Shown here: piece by piece, positions 1 through 8,608 of the stretch
Numbering within the stretch: position 1 is the stretch's first letter
Layout: every line of letters starts with the position of its first letter
IMG/VR virus record: IMGVR_UViG_3300032829_000024
Span: 1-39,403 of that record
Reading direction: 5' to 3' (one strand)
DNA: 39,403 nucleotides
DNA from: a virus
Position numbers and translations under genes: made by a program
The notes under the pieces: model-generated
Databases searched by the model: none
Told to the model about the DNA's origin: nothing
What the model saw: only the letters and a program-made list of their open reading frames with translations

Positions 1-428
1 CCAATCATCAAGGCAGATTGTGACGCCTGGAGCTTCACGACGACCGTTCCCGTCATCGTGGCAGACCCCCGCACCCGGAAGGCAACGAGTCCCGCAGCTT
101 GAACCTGCCAGCCGCCCCCTGCGGTCGTGGTCGTAACTGCCGAGCCTCCAGCTACTGGATTTGCCGCCACTGCCCGCCAAGTAGCCCCATCAATCGTGCC
201 CTCAAAGCTGCATGTTCCCGTCCAGGTTCCAGACAGGTCTACCCCTACAGTCGCAAACGTAGGCGCCCAAGGGCCGGGAATCGAGACGCACGAACCAGCC
301 GTTGAACAATCGCTGCTGTTCGTCGTGATGGTCCCGCTGACGCTGAAGGGATATTGCGCCTGCGCGGGAGGCGACCAACCCAACACGCAGACCAGAATCA
401 GCAGCAGGCATGCCAGCCAGTTACGCAT
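1..428 (-). CDS. Exported late protein with Sec signal peptide (runs off the left end)
   Basis: Start ATG at 428 is preceded by a strong GAGGAGG Shine-Dalgarno. Residues 1-24 form a classic Sec signal peptide (basic start MRNW, Leu/Val-rich core, cleavage after PPAQA before QYPF). The mature part is a small Thr/Gly/Ala-rich beta protein with two Cys and a region of the type seen in phage surface proteins (FEGTIDGATWRAV). The gene is open to base 1. If the window is circular it ends two codons later with TGA at 39397-39399, giving about 144 aa. It lies directly after the gp4-like gene. Function is unknown. It is probably a secreted or surface adhesin-like protein; the signal peptide is clear, the role is inferred. 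Confidence 0.8.
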   Translation of the reverse strand, partial: MRNWLACLLLILVCVLGWSPPAQAQYPFSVSGTITTNSSDCSTAGSCVSIPGPWAPTFATVGVDLSGTWTGTCSFEGTIDGATWRAVAANPVAGGSAVTTTTAGGGWQVQAAGLVAFRVRGSATMTGTVVVKLQASQSALMI

Positions 429-437
429 CTCCCCTCC

Positions 438-1262
438 TCAGCGGTCCAGGCCCGTGTGGTAATTGAACGAAGCCCTGGGCCGCGACGTGCTCGGTTGCCC
501 GAAATCGTTCAGGTTGATTCTCGGAGGCGCCGCATTCAGCCCTTGCACAGCCAGCCGTGCCCTCGAAGCCGCATTGAGCAGAATCGGGCTGGGCTGCTTC
601 TCAAAAGAAGGACCACATAACTCCGCAAGCGTCAGGGTCATCGCCAGTTCGTAGCCCGGGGGCGCAGCGAATGAGACATCCAGCGTAAATCCACCTTTGA
701 CGATAGTCTCAATCTCTAATTCCACCTGATAGGCGTAGTTCGGTACCGGCCAGAAGAACAGCGACCCAAGAGGCCAGTCAGGACGGTAATACAGGTCCGT
801 TGGAAGCGTTGTCTCGATGGTCTGGACACGCTGCTTGGCCCACCAGTCCTTATCGCGGATTTCGAGAGGAAACCGCACAATCGGATTGACGTTTGAGAGC
901 AAGACGTTGGCCGACACGATGCGAACGGGCCGCTCGTTGTTGACCAGGAAGTTCGGAGACGGCGCCGAACCAATAGCCGCCGGCCCGATGGTATGGGGGG
1001 AAAGCCCCGGCGTGAAGATGTAGGAATTGCCAGAAGGGTCTTTGCTCAACAGGTCTGAAGCGAAGATATAGACTTGCTGGGCCGTCCAGGAATCCGCTAA
1101 CTGGTTAAACTTGTCGAGGACGAAGGCCAATTCAAGAGGGTCAGGAGTTTCGCCGGGAGCTACGACGTTGATTTCGTAGAGCGCATTGGTACACACCTGT
1201 CTTACCGTCGTCGGCCCCGGGGGGACCGGATTCCCCGCGGGTGGACCCGGTACTACAGGCAT
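438..1262 (-). CDS. Head-completion / tail accessory protein, P22 gp4-like
   Basis: 274 aa. An N-terminal Pro/Gly-rich tail is followed by a helical part (residues about 20-60, containing LYEINVVAPGE and LDKFNQLADSW) and then a beta-rich part with FTPGLSPHTIG, the DLYYRPDWPLGSLFFWPVP segment and PPGYELAMTLTLAELC. This order is typical of gp4-like proteins that bind under the portal and close the head after DNA packaging. P22 gp4 is shorter (about 166 aa). Its stop is followed almost at once by the exported-protein gene starting at 428, and its ATG directly follows the TAG of the upstream gene. Assignment is from remembered motif order, not from a search. Confidence 0.75.
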   Translation of the reverse strand: MPVVPGPPAGNPVPPGPTTVRQVCTNALYEINVVAPGETPDPLELAFVLDKFNQLADSWTAQQVYIFASDLLSKDPSGNSYIFTPGLSPHTIGPAAIGSAPSPNFLVNNERPVRIVSANVLLSNVNPIVRFPLEIRDKDWWAKQRVQTIETTLPTDLYYRPDWPLGSLFFWPVPNYAYQVELEIETIVKGGFTLDVSFAAPPGYELAMTLTLAELCGPSFEKQPSPILLNAASRARLAVQGLNAAPPRINLNDFGQPSTSRPRASFNYHTGLDR

Positions 1263-1712
1263 CTATTTTCCTTTTCGAGCTGGTTTCTCCGGGCTGACTG
1301 CTTCCGCCTTGGTAGGCGTCTTGTCCGGGGGATTGCCGTTCTCTGCTTCCTCGAAGAATTGCTCCTGCTCGGCAGGCCCGAGATTGTCGAGGAATTCTGC
1401 GGCTTCCTTGAGCGTTTCAACCTGCACCCCGTTCGACTTCAGGAAAGCCAAGTGGTAATCGTAAACGCGGAATCCTGACCGGGTGTGGACTTCGTTCAGC
1501 TTCGCCCGCCAGTTCGAGGGCTTGATGACTGGAATCTCCCCGTAGGAAGGTCCAAGAGCATTTTGCTCCTCGCGGCTGTTCACAATCTTGGTCAGGCCGC
1601 TGGCGTGATAGACCATCTTGGGGAACTCTCGCGGAGCTGGACGCACATAGTTTGCGTCCACCACACCCCGGTGGTTCGGGTCGTTCCGCAACGGTATGAA
1701 TGCCGTGCTCAT
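1263..1712 (-). CDS. Small virion-associated hypothetical protein (149 aa)
   Basis: ATG at 1712 has a good GGAGG Shine-Dalgarno. Residues 28-55 (REFPKMVYHASG, then VNSREEQNALG) resemble a short motif common in small phage structural-module proteins, often written PKMLYH...VVVNSEEE. The C-terminal 45 residues are acidic then Lys/Pro-rich and probably disordered. It sits between the beta-helix-like protein and the gp4-like protein, so a role in the head-neck region is likely but not shown. Confidence 0.65.
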   Translation of the reverse strand: MSTAFIPLRNDPNHRGVVDANYVRPAPREFPKMVYHASGLTKIVNSREEQNALGPSYGEIPVIKPSNWRAKLNEVHTRSGFRVYDYHLAFLKSNGVQVETLKEAAEFLDNLGPAEQEQFFEEAENGNPPDKTPTKAEAVSPEKPARKGK

Positions 1713-1722
1713 AGTCCCTCCG

Positions 1723-2745
1723 CTACGTGTTCACGATGGCGATGCCGCTGGTGTTGCTGGTCGGCACCGGACCGCTGACCAGGATTTCAAGTTTGCTCGC
1801 GGCGTCATATCCCCAGTCGGTGTAGCCGTATTCGGTGCAATCCTGCAGGAGCAGTGCTCCACCGGCTGCGGCAACGAGTTTCATCACCCCGGTTCCGGCA
1901 GCCCCGCCAGAAAATGCAGCGGAGTTGTAGAACAGGCAGCGGCGGAAGATGGTCATGCGGTCAATCGCAGCGGCTGCCGCCACAATCACCGCGAGTCCCG
2001 CTGCCCCAGTGCTGCACAGGGCCGGGAAGTAGCAATCCTCAAACACGTTCCGCGCTGCCCCGGCAGACCCGGCTTTGAGTTCCACGGTCGCATTGAGGGC
2101 CGTGCGCTTGATAGTGTCCACCCCAAGGGTGCAGTGGCGGAAGAAATTCTCATCGTTCGAGATGACCAGCGAACGGCTTCCCGCGTCCCCGGCGCTTGTT
2201 GAATCGCCCATCCCGGCGATGTGGCAGTTGTCGAACACGTTCTGGACTCCGCTCACCACGAGGTTGATTTGGGCGGTCGTTCCGGTCGTGAAGGCATCGA
2301 AGATTTCAAGGTTGGCGAAATAGTTCCCGTTCCCGCTGACGGTGATGAACGGGGTGAAGGCAGTATCGGAAGCAGTCGGGGCGATGCGGGCACGCTGCGA
2401 ATAAACCGAAGGAGCCGCGATTCCGATGAGACGGCAGGCGTTCTTTGACCAAGTGAAAGAAGCCTCTACGCGGGCAGTTCCGCTCGAAGCGCCGTTGCCG
2501 ATGAGCACGATGGTGTCATTGTTCCCGCTCACCAGAAGGGCATAGGCGGCCGCCAAGGTCTTGACCGGGCCGTTGCCAGCCTGCCCCAACAGGGATGCCG
2601 GATAGAGGCCGTTGTTCGTATCGAGGCCGTTTACCGGGTCGAGGTAATACGTGTTCCCGGTCCATTGAATCGCCGCGATGCTGGCGTAGATGGCGTCAAT
2701 GTCCGCTCTTGTAAAGACGCCGCCCGAATTGGCAATCGGAATCAT
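1723..2745 (-). CDS. Putative right-handed beta-helix virion protein (340 aa)
   Basis: ATG at 2745 has an AGGAG Shine-Dalgarno 8 nt upstream. After a short helical lead (residues 1-30) comes TYYLDPVNGLDTNNGL, a common opening of pectin-lyase-like proteins. Repeated short beta segments rich in Gly, Asn, Ala and Val follow (FANLEIFDAF, NVFDNCHIAG, NVFEDCYFPA, TIFRRCLFYN), a spacing typical of a parallel beta-helix. There is no signal peptide, unlike its neighbour at 2755. It may be a capsid decoration or tailspike-like protein. Fold call is moderate; function is inferred from position after the coat gene. Confidence 0.65.
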   Translation of the reverse strand: MIPIANSGGVFTRADIDAIYASIAAIQWTGNTYYLDPVNGLDTNNGLYPASLLGQAGNGPVKTLAAAYALLVSGNNDTIVLIGNGASSGTARVEASFTWSKNACRLIGIAAPSVYSQRARIAPTASDTAFTPFITVSGNGNYFANLEIFDAFTTGTTAQINLVVSGVQNVFDNCHIAGMGDSTSAGDAGSRSLVISNDENFFRHCTLGVDTIKRTALNATVELKAGSAGAARNVFEDCYFPALCSTGAAGLAVIVAAAAAIDRMTIFRRCLFYNSAAFSGGAAGTGVMKLVAAAGGALLLQDCTEYGYTDWGYDAASKLEILVSGPVPTSNTSGIAIVNT

Positions 2746-2754
2746 TGAACGCTC

Positions 2755-3576
2755 CTAGTACGAGGCTACCCATTTGCTGTTAGTTGCGTCCCATGCAAAG
2801 TAAATCGTCTTGTTCGCAACGCAAGTCGTTGAGGCCGCGATGTTGTTTCCCCCCGTGAAGCTGCATGCCGCATCGGGAATCACCGCAAAGGAACAGCCGC
2901 CATAAGCGGTCGCATTGCATCCCACCGGAATAGCGATGGAAGTCATCGCGGATGTTCCGGTGACATGAAACAGCGGCCCGCTTACCACCATCGCGGCGGT
3001 TGAGGAATTGTGGGCTGCCGTGACTGCCGCAGAACCGTACGCGGCGGGGTTGTTGAACCCCGGAACCCAGGTTTTCGTGATGGTCGAGCAGAGCCACTGA
3101 GCGCCGGTCCGAATGTTGAGCCAAGGACTCACCAGAACGCTGGCGGTCGTGCAGGATTCCCCGCTCACGCCTCCGCTGTTTCCGGTGACTGAGCCGGGGT
3201 CATAGGTGTAGAGCCACGCCTGCTTGCCGTAGAGCACCATCTGGCCGGAGACATGCGCGACCGCTTTTGTCGAGTCGTAGCCGCGAATCACCGTCAAGGC
3301 TGTGCCGCTGACGCCCACCACCGCCATCGCCTCGCGATCCACGTAGAGAACCCAAAGGTTCTGGCTGTTCAGGGTCGCGTTGATGTTCAGGCCAGCCGTA
3401 ATGCTGGTGGCTGAAGCAACCTGAACGAGGCTGGTCTGACCTCCGGCAGTCGGGGCAGGCACAGCGGCAGACAGTGTGGTCTGAACGAGCAGGTTCTGTT
3501 GCGCGAACAGGGAACCCGGCAGGAGCAGCGCCGCCAGCAGGAGCGCCCACTTTGCGAGATGTTTTGTCATGGTCAT
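2755..3576 (-). CDS. Exported structural-module protein with Sec signal peptide (273 aa)
   Basis: ATG at 3576 is preceded by AGGAGA. A signal peptide covers residues 1-25 (MTMTKHLAKW, hydrophobic core, GSLFA before QQNLL). The mature protein has a beta-rich N-terminal domain (about 30-110, with LYVDREAMAVVGVSGTALTVIRGY) and a C-terminal domain ending in TIYFAWDATNSKWVASY, resembling short phage-fibre modules that end in a Trp-containing strand. It lies immediately downstream of the coat gene, where a cytoplasmic virion protein would be expected. Whether it enters the virion or is secreted cannot be told from sequence. Confidence 0.75.
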   Translation of the reverse strand: MTMTKHLAKWALLLAALLLPGSLFAQQNLLVQTTLSAAVPAPTAGGQTSLVQVASATSITAGLNINATLNSQNLWVLYVDREAMAVVGVSGTALTVIRGYDSTKAVAHVSGQMVLYGKQAWLYTYDPGSVTGNSGGVSGESCTTASVLVSPWLNIRTGAQWLCSTITKTWVPGFNNPAAYGSAAVTAAHNSSTAAMVVSGPLFHVTGTSAMTSIAIPVGCNATAYGGCSFAVIPDAACSFTGGNNIAASTTCVANKTIYFAWDATNSKWVASY

Positions 3577-3590
3577 TCCGTTTCTCCTGA

Positions 3591-4838
3591 TTAGGCGCCG
3601 CAGATGCGGACGGCGCAGGAATCGCTATAAAGCTGGCCGAAGCCGAACACAGAATCCCAGCGGTTAATCATTTTCGATTGCACCGGGTCGAACATGCGGA
3701 TGAACCGAAGGGCTGCGCGGGTTTCCGGGTCGCGGGTCTGAGAAGTCATTTCTGTGGCTCGCGGCTCCTCCAGCTTGACACCCGCGAAGCCGAAGGCATC
3801 GCCGTGAATCACCAGGGCTTGAGCACTGGTTTTCGCGTTCGGGGAAGGAGTGCCCGGCCAGAGCGTAATCGTCGCGCCGTTGACCGGCAGGGCATCCACG
3901 TTCTGGTACTGCGAGCCAGGCCCGAAGATGGCCGGGGAGATGATGAGGAAATCCGCCGCGTTGCCTGAACCGAGCGCGGTCAAGGGTTGAAGCACCACGA
4001 ACTGTTTTGCGGTGGTCGAGAGCGTGCGCCGTGTGCGCGGGTTGACTTGGTTCACGTTGGCGATGGAGATTACATCCCCGGCGTTGATTTGGTCGGAAAC
4101 GGTAAGATTCACTCCCAACTGGTTGCCGCCGTTGTTGGCGTTCCCGGTGTTGACCGTGAACGTCGAGGCTACGCTTCCAGCCGTGAAGCGCCACAGCGAC
4201 ATGCACTCGTACACGTCAAAACCATGCAGTTTCCCGAGTGAGCCTTCCTTGAACTGCTTCGAGATGTCGTCCTGCGGATTGAGCAGGGTCTGGAGGGCCG
4301 GGACCATCGAGGTCGAGAACTGCGGCGGGATGCAAAGTGACTTCTCGCCTCCCGGCGGGCAGGCCAACTCGAACATCCGCTGCCGGGCTTGAGCGAACGT
4401 CGTCACGGTGTTGGGGTCCACGCCCAGAACGCCCACGATATTGTTCGTGTTCAGCATCGCAAAGTTCGCGGCCCGGGAGTCCACTTCCTGCGCCATCTGC
4501 GCCACGGCAGGCTCCAGGTACTGCTTGCGGATTTCTTCCTTGGAGCGTTCCATGTTCAGGGCTTGCTCGAAGGAATCCCACTCGAAGTCCACGCCCATGA
4601 TTTGGTTGCAGTTGATGGTGGTGGTGAGGCGGTTGATTCCCTGCGGGTTGTAGCCCAGGCCGTCGCGGATCAGGAAGCTCTGCGGAATCTTGACCTGAGT
4701 TGCGGAGCCGATGGGGAATTCCTGCTCGAATTCCTTCTGCCATTCGGTGTTGAAGCAAGCAACGACTTCCAGCTTGTTCAACAGCAGGCGCAGGGCATCC
4801 ATCGAAACCCACTGCGGGAAAGCAAATGTGTTGGGCAT
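3591..4838 (-). CDS. Major capsid protein, P22 coat (gp5)-like
   Basis: 415 aa, close to P22 coat (430 aa). It opens with a short lead and WVSMDALRLLLNKLEVVACFN, typical of the P22-coat branch of the HK97 fold. It contains the conserved early segment IPQSFLIRDGLG, the long helix region WDSFEQALNMERSKEEIRKQYLEPAV, a central insertion-like beta domain (about 215-300) and a C-terminal LKLEEPRATEMTSQTRDPETRAALRF-type strand region (GVKLEEP, ALRFIRMFDP). It begins 2 nt after the scaffold stop, the normal scaffold-coat order. It builds the icosahedral shell. Confidence 0.88.
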   Translation of the reverse strand: MPNTFAFPQWVSMDALRLLLNKLEVVACFNTEWQKEFEQEFPIGSATQVKIPQSFLIRDGLGYNPQGINRLTTTINCNQIMGVDFEWDSFEQALNMERSKEEIRKQYLEPAVAQMAQEVDSRAANFAMLNTNNIVGVLGVDPNTVTTFAQARQRMFELACPPGGEKSLCIPPQFSTSMVPALQTLLNPQDDISKQFKEGSLGKLHGFDVYECMSLWRFTAGSVASTFTVNTGNANNGGNQLGVNLTVSDQINAGDVISIANVNQVNPRTRRTLSTTAKQFVVLQPLTALGSGNAADFLIISPAIFGPGSQYQNVDALPVNGATITLWPGTPSPNAKTSAQALVIHGDAFGFAGVKLEEPRATEMTSQTRDPETRAALRFIRMFDPVQSKMINRWDSVFGFGQLYSDSCAVRICGA

Positions 4839-4840
4839 GG

Positions 4841-5824
4841 CTAATTCACCGTCCTTTTGCGGTGTTCCTCAGCGTCGGCAGCCTTCTTGTAGCGCGAAAA
4901 GTCTCCCGCCTCGACCGCAGCGGCTTCCTCATCCACCGGGCCGGTTGCTTTTCCCCCGATGCTGGCAGCCGGTGAGGGTGGAACCTTGACGGGCGCGGCG
5001 GGTTTCTCCTCTGGCTTGGCAGGCGCCGAGCTTTCGGAGAGCTGGAGTTCCATCTTGGTCAATTCCCGGGCAGCGGCGAAGGGTCCGAGCGCCTGAATCC
5101 TCTGCACTTCGTCGGGATTCTTGCAGAGGTGGTAGAGGATTTCGGCCCCTACTTCGCTGTCCAGAATCCAGGCATCGAGTACCCCGTTGTTCTTGATGGC
5201 CTTCACCGCATCGGCGTTGAAAACCGTCTTGCCGTCCTTGGTTTCGAGCTTCAGGACATCCGCAAAGTCCTTGTGCTTCTTCTGGGCGATTTCGAGGGAG
5301 TTCTGAAGTCTCCGCTCGATGATTTTGTTCTGCTCGGCAGCTTTGGCTTCCGCCTGCTCCTTGGCGATGGTGGTCCTGGTTTCCCGGCTGGCCTTCTCGA
5401 AGACCCACTTGTCCCGGGCTTCCTCGAAAGCCTCATCCGTCGCATAGAGGGGCAGGCCGGTCTTGGAGTCCAGGTCGTGGCGCTTCGGCTTGGGTGGTTC
5501 GTCTCCCTTGGGCGCTGATACCGATGCGGGAGATTTGCGAAGCGTTTCGAGTTCCGCCGCGAGGCGTTTGTTCTCGGCTTCCAGAGCCTTTACGTCCGGC
5601 TGCGGTTCCTCGGCAGGTTTCGGCGCTTCGGCTGGCTTCTCAGGAGGAGCTTCCGCTGGTTTCTCGGCGGGCGCTTCGGCGGGCTTTTCTTCTTGCGCCT
5701 TCACTGCGGGCAATTCGCCCGTCTCGCGCCATTTCTTGGTCTGCGCGGGAGTCAGTGCCTTCAGGATTTCGGTGCCGGTGCGCTCATCGGCGACCGGCTC
5801 GGCCGTCTGGGTCGGTTCAGGCAT
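4841..5824 (-). CDS. Scaffolding protein (327 aa)
   Basis: Highly charged, mostly helical protein with no Cys. Residues 1-45 contain ILKALTPAQTKKWRETGE. Residues 45-75 carry tandem AEAPxEKP repeats that are probably disordered. A coiled coil covers about 78-105 (VKALEAENKRLAAELETLRK). A second helical block covers about 145-260 (EKASRETRTTIAKEQAEAK, SLEIAQKKHKDFADVLKLE). The C-terminus is basic (RYKKAADAEEHRKRTVN), like the coat-binding tail of P22 scaffold (303 aa). Its position between portal and coat genes supports the call. The ATG overlaps the TAA of the His-rich gene (TAATG). Confidence 0.85.
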   Translation of the reverse strand: MPEPTQTAEPVADERTGTEILKALTPAQTKKWRETGELPAVKAQEEKPAEAPAEKPAEAPPEKPAEAPKPAEEPQPDVKALEAENKRLAAELETLRKSPASVSAPKGDEPPKPKRHDLDSKTGLPLYATDEAFEEARDKWVFEKASRETRTTIAKEQAEAKAAEQNKIIERRLQNSLEIAQKKHKDFADVLKLETKDGKTVFNADAVKAIKNNGVLDAWILDSEVGAEILYHLCKNPDEVQRIQALGPFAAARELTKMELQLSESSAPAKPEEKPAAPVKVPPSPAASIGGKATGPVDEEAAAVEAGDFSRYKKAADAEEHRKRTVN

Positions 5825-5961
5825 TAGTGTTTGTGCGCTGCCTTGTAATGGTCATGTCCGTGCAGGGCGTGGGCAACCTTGGCGACGTGGCCGTGATGCG
5901 GGTGCATCCCGCTCTTGGCTGGTCCTGCGGTCGTGCCCTTCGCCACTTTCATTTTTGCCAC
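5824..5961 (-). CDS. His/Lys-rich microprotein (45 aa)
   Basis: GTG start at 5961 is placed 6 nt after GGAGG; an in-frame ATG at 5952 is the alternative. The product is small and basic with nine His residues, including GMHPHHGHVAKVAHALHGHDH, and no Cys. Its TAA shares bases with the ATG of the scaffold gene (TAATG), which supports real translation and coupling. Composition resembles the other small Lys/His-rich protein at 10199-10420. A metal- or nucleic-acid-binding role is possible; none is shown. Confidence 0.6.
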   Translation of the reverse strand: MAKMKVAKGTTAGPAKSGMHPHHGHVAKVAHALHGHDHYKAAHKH

Positions 5962-6014
5962 AGCAAGCCTCCACAATCCTCAGTGGCAAGCAAACAATCA
6001 CAGTGCAAACTATG

Positions 6015-6197
6015 TCAAGCAGTTTTCTTTGCGGCGGATTCAGGCAGTCCATTCTTGCGGGTTCGGGAAAGAGCGTTCTTCACGGAGTCCGTGCTGCCTC
6101 CGAAGCGGGTAGCGATAGCCTCAGGACTGACGCCCAATTCATCACGAAGTTTGAGCATCTTGCGGAGTTCTTCCGGGGTGAACGGAGAACGCTTCAC
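6015..6197 (-). CDS. Small helix-turn-helix-like protein (60 aa)
   Basis: GTG at 6197 overlaps the portal stop (GTGA). Residues 3-45 read as three short helices with a turn (FTPEELRKMLKLRDELGVSP, then AIATRFGGSTDSVKNALSR), the pattern of homeodomain-like or sigma-region-like DNA-binding units. The tail is basic (RKNGLPESAAKKTA). It sits between portal and scaffold genes, followed by a 53-nt spacer. It may bind DNA during packaging or regulate late genes; this is inference. Confidence 0.6.
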   Translation of the reverse strand: MKRSPFTPEELRKMLKLRDELGVSPEAIATRFGGSTDSVKNALSRTRKNGLPESAAKKTA

Positions 6198-8305
6198 GGT
6201 TGCGTTCCGTTGCCGCTTGGAGTTTCTGGAGGAGCCAAAGCCGCCGCTTGCTGGCCTTGTTGTAAAGTCTGTTGATGCTCCTGCGCCGACATTGCCCGTT
6301 CGTGGGCCATCTGGTGGAAGTCGGCCTGTAACTGCTCCAGAGCGGCAATGCGTTCGCTGAGAATCTGGGCCTTGGTGTTGATTTCCGCCACCGCCTTCTG
6401 GGTGTCGGAGTGAATCTTCTCGACCTGGAGTTTGCCCTCCATCTCCCACATCTTGGCGGCTTTTTCCTGCTGGAGCTGTTGGATAGCTTGTTGTGCCTGT
6501 GCGATATGCTGCTTGAGCTGGCCGACAAGAGGCCGTGCTTCTTCGGGAATGGAGTCATCCTGACCCGCAAACTGCGGAGGCGTGAGACGTTCGGCAATCA
6601 GTTGCCCGATGGGACTCTGGGTCCGCATCTTCGTGATGAGGTCGCCAATGAGCGGGAACACTCCGGGAATAGCCGCAAGTATATCGGCAAACTGCATGTC
6701 GGCTTCCCGCTGGGAATCGCTGTGCGGCCCGGTCGTTACCGTCACGTCATGCTCGCCGCCGAATCCTTGGTTCTTGGCATGGGCCGGGTCGTTGACCCGT
6801 ACGATGGAATGGCGCCCATCTTCCTTGCGAATCGGGATATCCCGGGCCATGGTGTTGATTTTGTCGAACACGTCCACCAGTTGCCGTCCGCAACACGCAA
6901 TCGAACGCTCGATGTTGTCGAGGAAACGATAGGTAGCTTGCGCCCGTTCGCCTTGAATCTTCTCCAAGGCCACACCGCTTTTCTCGTTGTTGCGCTGCGC
7001 CGCCGAGGGAAGCGGAGAAATTCCCATCGAGGACATGATGCGCCGCTCCCATGACTGCATGGCGGCTTCGTACTGCTGGAAATTGGGCACAAAAGGCACG
7101 CGCTCCGGCTTCACGGAGCCAGGCTGGTAGTTGTCGGGCACGTTGTATTCGATGAACGCTTTGGGAGTCTCGTTTATGTCCTCCCAATCTCCCTTGTTGT
7201 TGCTGAACATGCCCAAAGGCCCGATATAGGGCGTCCGGGGCGTGAGCTTTGACTCCATGAGTTCCTGCGAGGCCAGGTAATTGAACACTCGTTGAGGATC
7301 GCGGGCCTTACGAATCATCGAGAACAGCATCCGGCGCGAGCCTGCGCCTTCGTCCACGTACAGTTCCGGCCCCCAGAACGGAATAATGGGAATCCACTGG
7401 CCCGGCCAGCCCTTGCCCTTCTTCGGGTCGTTCGTCTCCAGAATCTCGACCCCGTTGATGACGTACTGAACGACTCGCCGGTCCTCACAGTCACGGGATT
7501 TCAAGATGCGGGCCTTGCCCATGTTCTTCGGAAGCTGGTCGCTCCTCATCACCACCGGCTGTTTTCCCGGGCTGAGTTCCACCAGATGCAATTCAACGGT
7601 TTCCACTTCGACTTTCCACCATGAGGCTACCTGGACTTGCTTGGGCTTAATCCAATCGGGAGCTACCTGCTGAATATCTTCGGCAAATGTCGCAATCTGG
7701 GCTTTCGGATAAAGCCTCTTGAACTTGTCGTGCGACATGAAGTCAATCTCGAAGCAGTCCTCAGCGTCCGAACAGTCGTAATGCTTGCAATCTGGGTCGT
7801 AAAGAATCGTGTTGCCGTTCGGCACTGGCATGATTTTGACGCCAAGATTCCATGACTTCTGGCTCTCGAAGTATGTCTCCAGCTTGCAGAACCCGTAGGA
7901 TGCTCCAATCATCTGCTCGGCTGCGGTGATGTAGGCGGTTTGGCCTTGCGAGAGGTATTCCGTGGCCCGAACCCAATCGGCCAGGAAGTTGGCGGTCTGC
8001 TCGGTGGCCCCGTAGCCTTTGGGAAGCACATTTACGGCCCGCTTGTTCTGCCGAATGTCTCCGACCAGCTCGTTGACGTACTGGCCGAGCAGGTCCACCT
8101 CAATCATCGGCAGGTGCTTGTCCTTGCGCCTGGACTTCTCGCGCTCATCCCAGGAATCGCCCGCAAGGAACTTCATGTCAAGATCGTGCTGCTCGCGGAT
8201 GTCGCGCCAGGATTCGAGGCAGTATTTGAAGCGATCCCGCGCCTTCACTAGAAACGGGTCATTCTCGGCTTCTGAGGCTTGGCGGGATTTGAGGCGCTTG
8301 GGCAT
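6194..8305 (-). CDS. Portal protein, P22 gp1-like (703 aa)
   Basis: Length is close to P22 portal (725 aa). Typical features are the N-terminal helix with DRFKYCLESWRDIREQHDLDMKFLAGDSWD, the segment VDLLGQYVNELVGDIRQNKRAVNVLP, the YGFCKLETYF and ILYDPDCKHYDCSDAEDCF stretch, and a central stem region with SSMGISPLPSAAQRNNEKSG. The C-terminal 170 residues are Gln-rich and coiled-coil (LKQHIAQAQQAIQQLQQEKAAK), matching the barrel of P22 portal. It forms the dodecameric DNA entry ring. The ATG directly follows the TAA of the membrane-protein gene. Confidence 0.92.
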   Translation of the reverse strand: MPKRLKSRQASEAENDPFLVKARDRFKYCLESWRDIREQHDLDMKFLAGDSWDEREKSRRKDKHLPMIEVDLLGQYVNELVGDIRQNKRAVNVLPKGYGATEQTANFLADWVRATEYLSQGQTAYITAAEQMIGASYGFCKLETYFESQKSWNLGVKIMPVPNGNTILYDPDCKHYDCSDAEDCFEIDFMSHDKFKRLYPKAQIATFAEDIQQVAPDWIKPKQVQVASWWKVEVETVELHLVELSPGKQPVVMRSDQLPKNMGKARILKSRDCEDRRVVQYVINGVEILETNDPKKGKGWPGQWIPIIPFWGPELYVDEGAGSRRMLFSMIRKARDPQRVFNYLASQELMESKLTPRTPYIGPLGMFSNNKGDWEDINETPKAFIEYNVPDNYQPGSVKPERVPFVPNFQQYEAAMQSWERRIMSSMGISPLPSAAQRNNEKSGVALEKIQGERAQATYRFLDNIERSIACCGRQLVDVFDKINTMARDIPIRKEDGRHSIVRVNDPAHAKNQGFGGEHDVTVTTGPHSDSQREADMQFADILAAIPGVFPLIGDLITKMRTQSPIGQLIAERLTPPQFAGQDDSIPEEARPLVGQLKQHIAQAQQAIQQLQQEKAAKMWEMEGKLQVEKIHSDTQKAVAEINTKAQILSERIAALEQLQADFHQMAHERAMSAQEHQQTLQQGQQAAALAPPETPSGNGTQP

Positions 8306-8608
8306 TTAGCCTCTTTTGAATCCACTCAGACTATAGAGCCACCATACGTCTTTCGGTTTCTTCTCGAACGCTTTGAGCGGCGAAAGTTCCCAGATTTTCC
8401 CTGAATTTTCGCATTTGGTAACTGGGTGCTCCGCATGAGCGATGCCGTGATGTAGATGAAGCATGCAAGATGCTCCGCATCCGCACAGAACCGCTGAGAA
8501 TGGGTACAACTTCATTTTTCGCAGCTTATTTGCTTCCCATACGGCAATGAGTCCACAGGTCCCGCCGATGATTCCAAAAACTACTCCGCACCAAAAAAGA
8601 AACGTCAC
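8306..8608 (-). CDS. Small membrane protein (100 aa)
   Basis: GTG start at 8608 forms a GTGA overlap with the upstream stop. A first membrane segment spans residues about 3-24 (FLFWCGVVFGIIGGTCGLIAV). A weaker hydrophobic stretch with several Cys follows at about 36-50 (FSAVLCGCGASCMLHLHH), then a soluble tail with His, Cys and Trp (HGIAHAEHP, KDVWWLYSLSGF). I do not recognise the family. It lies just upstream of the portal gene. Confidence 0.6.
   Translation of the reverse strand: MTFLFWCGVVFGIIGGTCGLIAVWEANKLRKMKLYPFSAVLCGCGASCMLHLHHGIAHAEHPVTKCENSGKIWELSPLKAFEKKPKDVWWLYSLSGFKRG

Noticed and set aside
4389-4844. Long plus-strand open frames opposite coat, scaffold, portal and fibre genes (for example 5463-6275, 9035-9994, 29903-30850)
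   Set aside because: They are antisense shadows of GC-rich genes, with no Shine-Dalgarno and biased composition. The minus-strand genes there have recognised domains and coupled starts.
5990-6019. Minus-strand TTGACA at 6019-6014 as a promoter for scaffold and coat
   Set aside because: No acceptable -10 box lies 15-19 bp downstream; it overlaps the stop of the small HTH gene and is probably chance.
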